A stretch of DNA of 37,932 nucleotides from Chloroflexota bacterium. GTDB lineage: Bacteria > Chloroflexota > Anaerolineae > Aggregatilineales > Phototrophicaceae. The position numbers and the translations under genes are program-made. Positions 34,283-37,932 of this stretch are shown in pieces. The DNA lies in the NCBI GenBank assembly GCA_003695675.1, contig RFIA01000003.1:1-37932 (forward strand). Direction: 5' to 3'. The notes under the pieces were generated by a model. That model was not told the origin of the DNA, did not search any database, and was given only the letters and a program-made list of their open reading frames with translations. Every line of letters starts with the position of its first letter. The first letter of the stretch is position 1.

Positions 34283-35110
34283 CTACCACGGATGTCTGTC
34301 AAAAATATCATCTACAACTTCGTGCATCCAGAAGAAACGGTTATCGCCGGGTAAAGAACCGTCGAGTAATCCAGATGTTGGAGTATCACTCATTTGATTA
34401 CGCCAATCTCTATTCAGGAATCCTTGCCCTGTCCAATATCCCGGATTCGTCTGATTGAGTGGGTCACAAACATTTGCTAAAACACCTCCGCTTTGTAACC
34501 GATAGACCCAATTCAAGAACATATCGGCAGCAGATTCATCAACTGATGCTTGATCGGGATTTTGTTGAAAATCTGTGAAATTAGGGGCACTGCGTTGAAC
34601 ACACCTGTCATTTTGTGTTGGAGGATTATAGAAAGATCCCGGCCCACTGCCCCATCCGCGTTCACCACGTCGCCATACTTCAAGCTGTCCTGCATTATTT
34701 GATCTAAGTACAGTGGTGTCTTCAGCGAATACGTTTGATCCGGGTGGACATCCATTTGTTGTAATCCATCCCATTACCCAAAGTATATTAGAATCAGTGA
34801 TCGACGCATTTGATACAAAATCGCTCAAACGAATTTGTCCACCTTGCGCACTCTGATCATCGAAGATATGCCCCAACTCGTGAACCGCCACAAATTTGGT
34901 AAATGTTCTCGGCATTCCGGTACTGCCTTGAAGTGCGCCGCAGGTGATGGTTCTGACGTTATTGTTGGTTACGCATAGGGGGCCAACACTTGAGTCGCGT
35001 GCAAATGTGATTGTCCCTTCAGCTTGTTGACCCATAGGCCCGGCATCAACACCCATGATAATTCTGAACGCCGCCTCCGGAGAAGTATACGATTGTGAGC
35101 TGAAGGTCAC
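34283..35110 (-). pseudogene. HExxH metallopeptidase fragment, apparently 5'-truncated
   Basis: The 275-codon frame holds a zinc-peptidase motif VAVHELGHIFDD (gluzincin/metzincin-type HExxH) near residue 77 and a later conserved-looking DESAADMFLNWVYR that could carry the third ligand or its helix. It ends WMHEVVDDIFDRHPW. The first codon is GTG with no Shine-Dalgarno and no signal peptide, unlike its secreted neighbours. An in-frame TGA lies only eight codons upstream. The sequence before the GTG reads ADAF in this frame and LDAALTHL in the next frame, as if a frameshift cut off the N-terminus. It lies 52 bases after a WD40-PKD gene and 23 bases before its paralogue. It may be a working peptidase read by coupling, but truncation seems more likely. 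Confidence 0.6.
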
Positions 35111-35162
35111 AAATGCGTCAGCGCAGCATCAAGGGAACAACTCACAACGAGTCGTCCGTGAC

Positions 35163-36413
35163 TTATGCCTCAACCGTGATGAGCACATCGTCCGTATCCG
35201 TCGCGCCATCATCATCGGTGACGGTCAGCGTGAGGGTGTGCGTCCCAACCGCGAGGCTGACCGTCGGCGAGACACCCGTCGCGATAACCGTGCCGCCTTC
35301 GCTCCACTCGTAGCTGACGATTGTGCCATCCGAGTCACTGCTGAGCGAGCCGTCGAGTGTGACTATCTCGCTGCCATCGCCATTGCTGTCCGTGATCGTC
35401 TGGTCGAGTCCGGCGTTGGCGAAGGGCGCTTCGTTGACTTGCGGCGCGGGGATAATCTGAATCGTCGAGGCTTCACCACCAAACGCCAAACTGTTGCCGT
35501 CGGGACTGAACTCAGCGGCAAAAATGGGGCCGGTTATCTGAGATTCATGCAGAAGACTTCCGGTACTGACATCCCATATCCTGACAGTTCCGTCAGCGGC
35601 GATGGTCGTCAGTTCCGTATTGTCGGCACTGAGGTTGAATTCCCTGACCCTATTGATACGTGGCGGATCAACTGAAATACTATCCGTTGCAACTACAGTA
35701 ACTACTTGTTGTCCGGTCGCCACATCCCAGACTGTCACTCTACTATTGTTAGTCCCTGAAATCACAAAATTATCATCGACACTCCACTTTACTTCAACAT
35801 TCGCAAGGCTATTGCCAAATATATTGATTGTCTCAAATATTGTCCCCGACTTTAATATTATTGATCCAGCATTACTAGCTAAAGCCAAAACTGAATTACT
35901 ATGATTCCAAGCAAAATCCGCTGTGGGGGCAAAATCTTTGCTGTCCAGCAATAGACCTGTATTTGCATCCCAAATACGCATACCCGGTTGCTCATCGAAA
36001 GCAGTGGCACTTATAACTCTGGTTCCGTCCGGCGTCCAGATGAGGGCAGTGATACCTAGACGATGTGCCATCAAGGTGTGCAATAAATTACCATTTGACA
36101 TATCCCAAACACGGACAGTCGTATCCTGACTGCCACTTGCAAGTTGACTGCCATCAGGCTTCCACGCCAATTCAAACACCGCCTCCGAATGTCCCGACAA
36201 CGTGAGTGATACATTACCACTATTGGCATCTAAGATTTCAATGCTGCCGTTGAAGCGACCAACTGCGATGCGATCTCCATTAGGACTCCAACTAATCGCG
36301 ATGATGTCGTCAGGATTCGGCGGTTCTTGAGCGATTACCGGCTGAAGCACATTCAGGAGAAGCCATATCAATGTGATGAGCATACTCAATAACAATACTT
36401 TTCTTCGTCTCAT
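35163..36413 (-). CDS. Secreted WD40-PKD protein, paralogue lacking the beta-helix
   Basis: The protein has 416 residues from an ATG with GGAG 7 nt upstream; a GTG at 36437 would add eight residues. A signal peptide (MRRRKVLLLSMLITLIWLLLN...AQ) ends near residue 29. Residues about 30-325 are WD40 blades and 330-416 a PKD domain. Both are strikingly close to those of the protein encoded at 31827-34259, down to phrases such as WKPDGSQLASGSQDTTVRVWD and SRVTVWDVATGQ. It stops right after the PKD domain (DDVLITVEA), where the paralogue continues into its beta-helix. It could thus be complete but short, or the front part of a larger protein whose C-terminal peptidase is now the following frame. 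Confidence 0.85.
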   Translation of the reverse strand: MRRRKVLLLSMLITLIWLLLNVLQPVIAQEPPNPDDIIAISWSPNGDRIAVGRFNGSIEILDANSGNVSLTLSGHSEAVFELAWKPDGSQLASGSQDTTVRVWDMSNGNLLHTLMAHRLGITALIWTPDGTRVISATAFDEQPGMRIWDANTGLLLDSKDFAPTADFAWNHSNSVLALASNAGSIILKSGTIFETINIFGNSLANVEVKWSVDDNFVISGTNNSRVTVWDVATGQQVVTVVATDSISVDPPRINRVREFNLSADNTELTTIAADGTVRIWDVSTGSLLHESQITGPIFAAEFSPDGNSLAFGGEASTIQIIPAPQVNEAPFANAGLDQTITDSNGDGSEIVTLDGSLSSDSDGTIVSYEWSEGGTVIATGVSPTVSLAVGTHTLTLTVTDDDGATDTDDVLITVEA

Positions 36414-36581
36414 AAAATCACTCCGATTATGACGCACAATTTATCCCATTCTACACATTCATCATGAATAGTTGCTTGACGCCTGCCCTGCGCTCATCCG
36501 CCGCGTTGTCTTATCCTACCCATTTTTCCGGGCGAAATATTTTTGCAGAACGGGTACAATCTATTGCGTTGTGTTTTGTTG

Positions 36582-36601
36582 GGGCATAACGTGTTATGCC
36601 C
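36582..36601. repeat. Family B hairpin upstream of the aldo/keto reductase
   Basis: Arms GGGCATAAC and GTTATGCCC surround GT. It lies 26 nt before the start codon and just after a TACAAT -10-like box (36555-36560), so it would be in the leader of the message. Confidence 0.8.
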
Positions 36602-36627
36602 ACAATTATGAAAAGGGAGCTTATCTC

Positions 36628-37488
<861 letters not shown>

Positions 37489-37516
37489 ATTTCTTACGAC
37501 AGAGATTCTATTCGTT

Positions 37517-37538
37517 GGGGCGTTGCGTGCAATGCCCT
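37517..37538. repeat. Family B hairpin after the aldo/keto reductase
   Basis: GGGGCGTTGC and GCAATGCCCT surround GT, with one G-U pair. It starts 29 nt after the stop codon and may serve as terminator. Confidence 0.75.
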
Positions 37539-37804
37539 ATGCGCTGCTGCACTTCGCCGTCGGTCAAGGCGGCGTCTTCTTCGAGCGCAACCACGACATC
37601 TTGTCCGTCCCACTCCGGCACGGGCTTTGTGATATTCACCTCAATCGAACTATCGCCGTAGGCTGAAGCCGTCCGGCTAGCGAAAAGCTGCAAACCCACT
37701 GAAGGGGTTAGGGATCGTGACACATAGCACCTTTAGTGTGCTTGGCTTCATTGATAGCCTCATGGTTTTAACCTGAGGCGATGTTCTTTGAGCCATTCAT
37801 TTAT

Positions 37805-37833
37805 GTGACAAATCCCCGCGCACGCATTATAAT
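37805..37833 (+). promoter_or_regulatory. Sigma70-type promoter for the last gene
   Basis: GTGACA (37805-37810; five of six matches to TTGACA) and a perfect TATAAT (37828-37833) are separated by 17 nt. The start codon of the next gene lies 44 nt downstream. Confidence 0.7.
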
Positions 37834-37877
37834 CGGGTCATCGTAGAGTCATCGTCTATTTTACGGAAAAGATATTT

Positions 37878-37932
37878 ATGCGAGCCTCAGACCTGCCCCT
37901 TCATTATAATGCTGTTGAAATTCTCGAACATA
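37878..37932 (+). CDS. Start of a gene running off the window
   Basis: The frame begins at ATG 37878, with GGAAAAG upstream and a promoter at 37805, and stays open to the window end. The 18 visible residues (MRASDLPLHYNAVEILEH) recall the start of AMP-forming acyl- or aryl-CoA ligases, which often read 'YNAVDILERNL', but this is too short to rely on. Confidence 0.5.
   Translation, partial: MRASDLPLHYNAVEILEH

Larger units (their letters stand above)
37489..37877. other. Intergenic region with hairpins and possible gene remnant
   Basis: These 389 bases contain the hairpin at 37517, a promoter at 37805, and small inverted repeats (AGCC-GTCC-GGCT near 37666; CCTCA...TGAGG near 37758-37778). 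On the minus strand 37542-37660 reads AYGDSSIEVNITKPVPEWDG then QDVVVALEEDAALTDGEVQQ, which looks like real protein but has no start signal and runs into the repeat, so it may be a gene remnant. Confidence 0.4.

Noticed and set aside
36472-36627. N-terminal extension of the aldo/keto reductase
   Set aside because: It would be encoded by promoter-like and hairpin DNA; the ATG at 36628 has a strong Shine-Dalgarno and the normal family start.

Overview
ORGANISM. The window looks like chromosomal DNA of a bacterium of the Chloroflexota, most likely Anaerolineae-like. This is an inference from gene style, not a database result. The clues are FHA proteins (one with an N-terminal zinc ribbon), a giant PAS/GAF histidine kinase, many secreted beta-propeller, PKD and beta-helix proteins, a LexA-type DNA-binding protein behind a GAAC-N4-GTTC palindrome, and two families of dispersed GC-rich hairpin repeats. 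The DNA has moderate GC and short genes on both strands. No IS transposase, CRISPR array or rRNA is visible. LAYOUT. 1-4.2 kb: zinc-ribbon/FHA protein, acyl-CoA synthetase, copper nitrite reductase (NirK type), and a divergent LexA-N-terminal-domain protein. 4.2-11.6 kb: three large secreted proteins (a modular SH3b protein, a TolB-like propeller, a beta-helix protein). 11.9-18.6 kb: second FHA protein, a 1928-residue membrane histidine kinase, tRNA-Asp. 18.7-24.7 kb: FAD oxidoreductase, a secreted protein of unknown function, two tandem M19 dipeptidases, an ankyrin protein. 24.8-29.2 kb: P1B-type metal ATPase, then a HEAT-repeat gene translationally coupled to a hydantoinase. 29.3-31.8 kb: an isolated phage-derived island, made of a strongly structured putative RNA with a possible promoter, a cluster of hairpin repeats, and a fused HK97-type prohead protease/major capsid gene whose linker is built of three in-frame hairpin repeats. 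31.8-36.4 kb: two paralogous secreted WD40-PKD genes flanking a 5'-truncated metallopeptidase. 36.6-37.9 kb: aldo/keto reductase and the start of a further gene behind a good sigma70-type promoter. HOW IT FITS TOGETHER. Much of the window serves the cell surface (secreted propellers, beta-helices, PKD domains) and scavenging of organic nitrogen and acids (dipeptidases, hydantoinase, amine or amino-acid oxidase-like flavoprotein, acyl-CoA synthetase). NirK suggests nitrite respiration or detoxification. The most unusual parts are the orphan protease-capsid fusion with its adjacent structured RNA, the beta-helix with a strictly alternating Arg-Phe/Glu-Gln ladder, and the stand-alone LexA-like DNA-binding domain with its own SOS-box-like operator.
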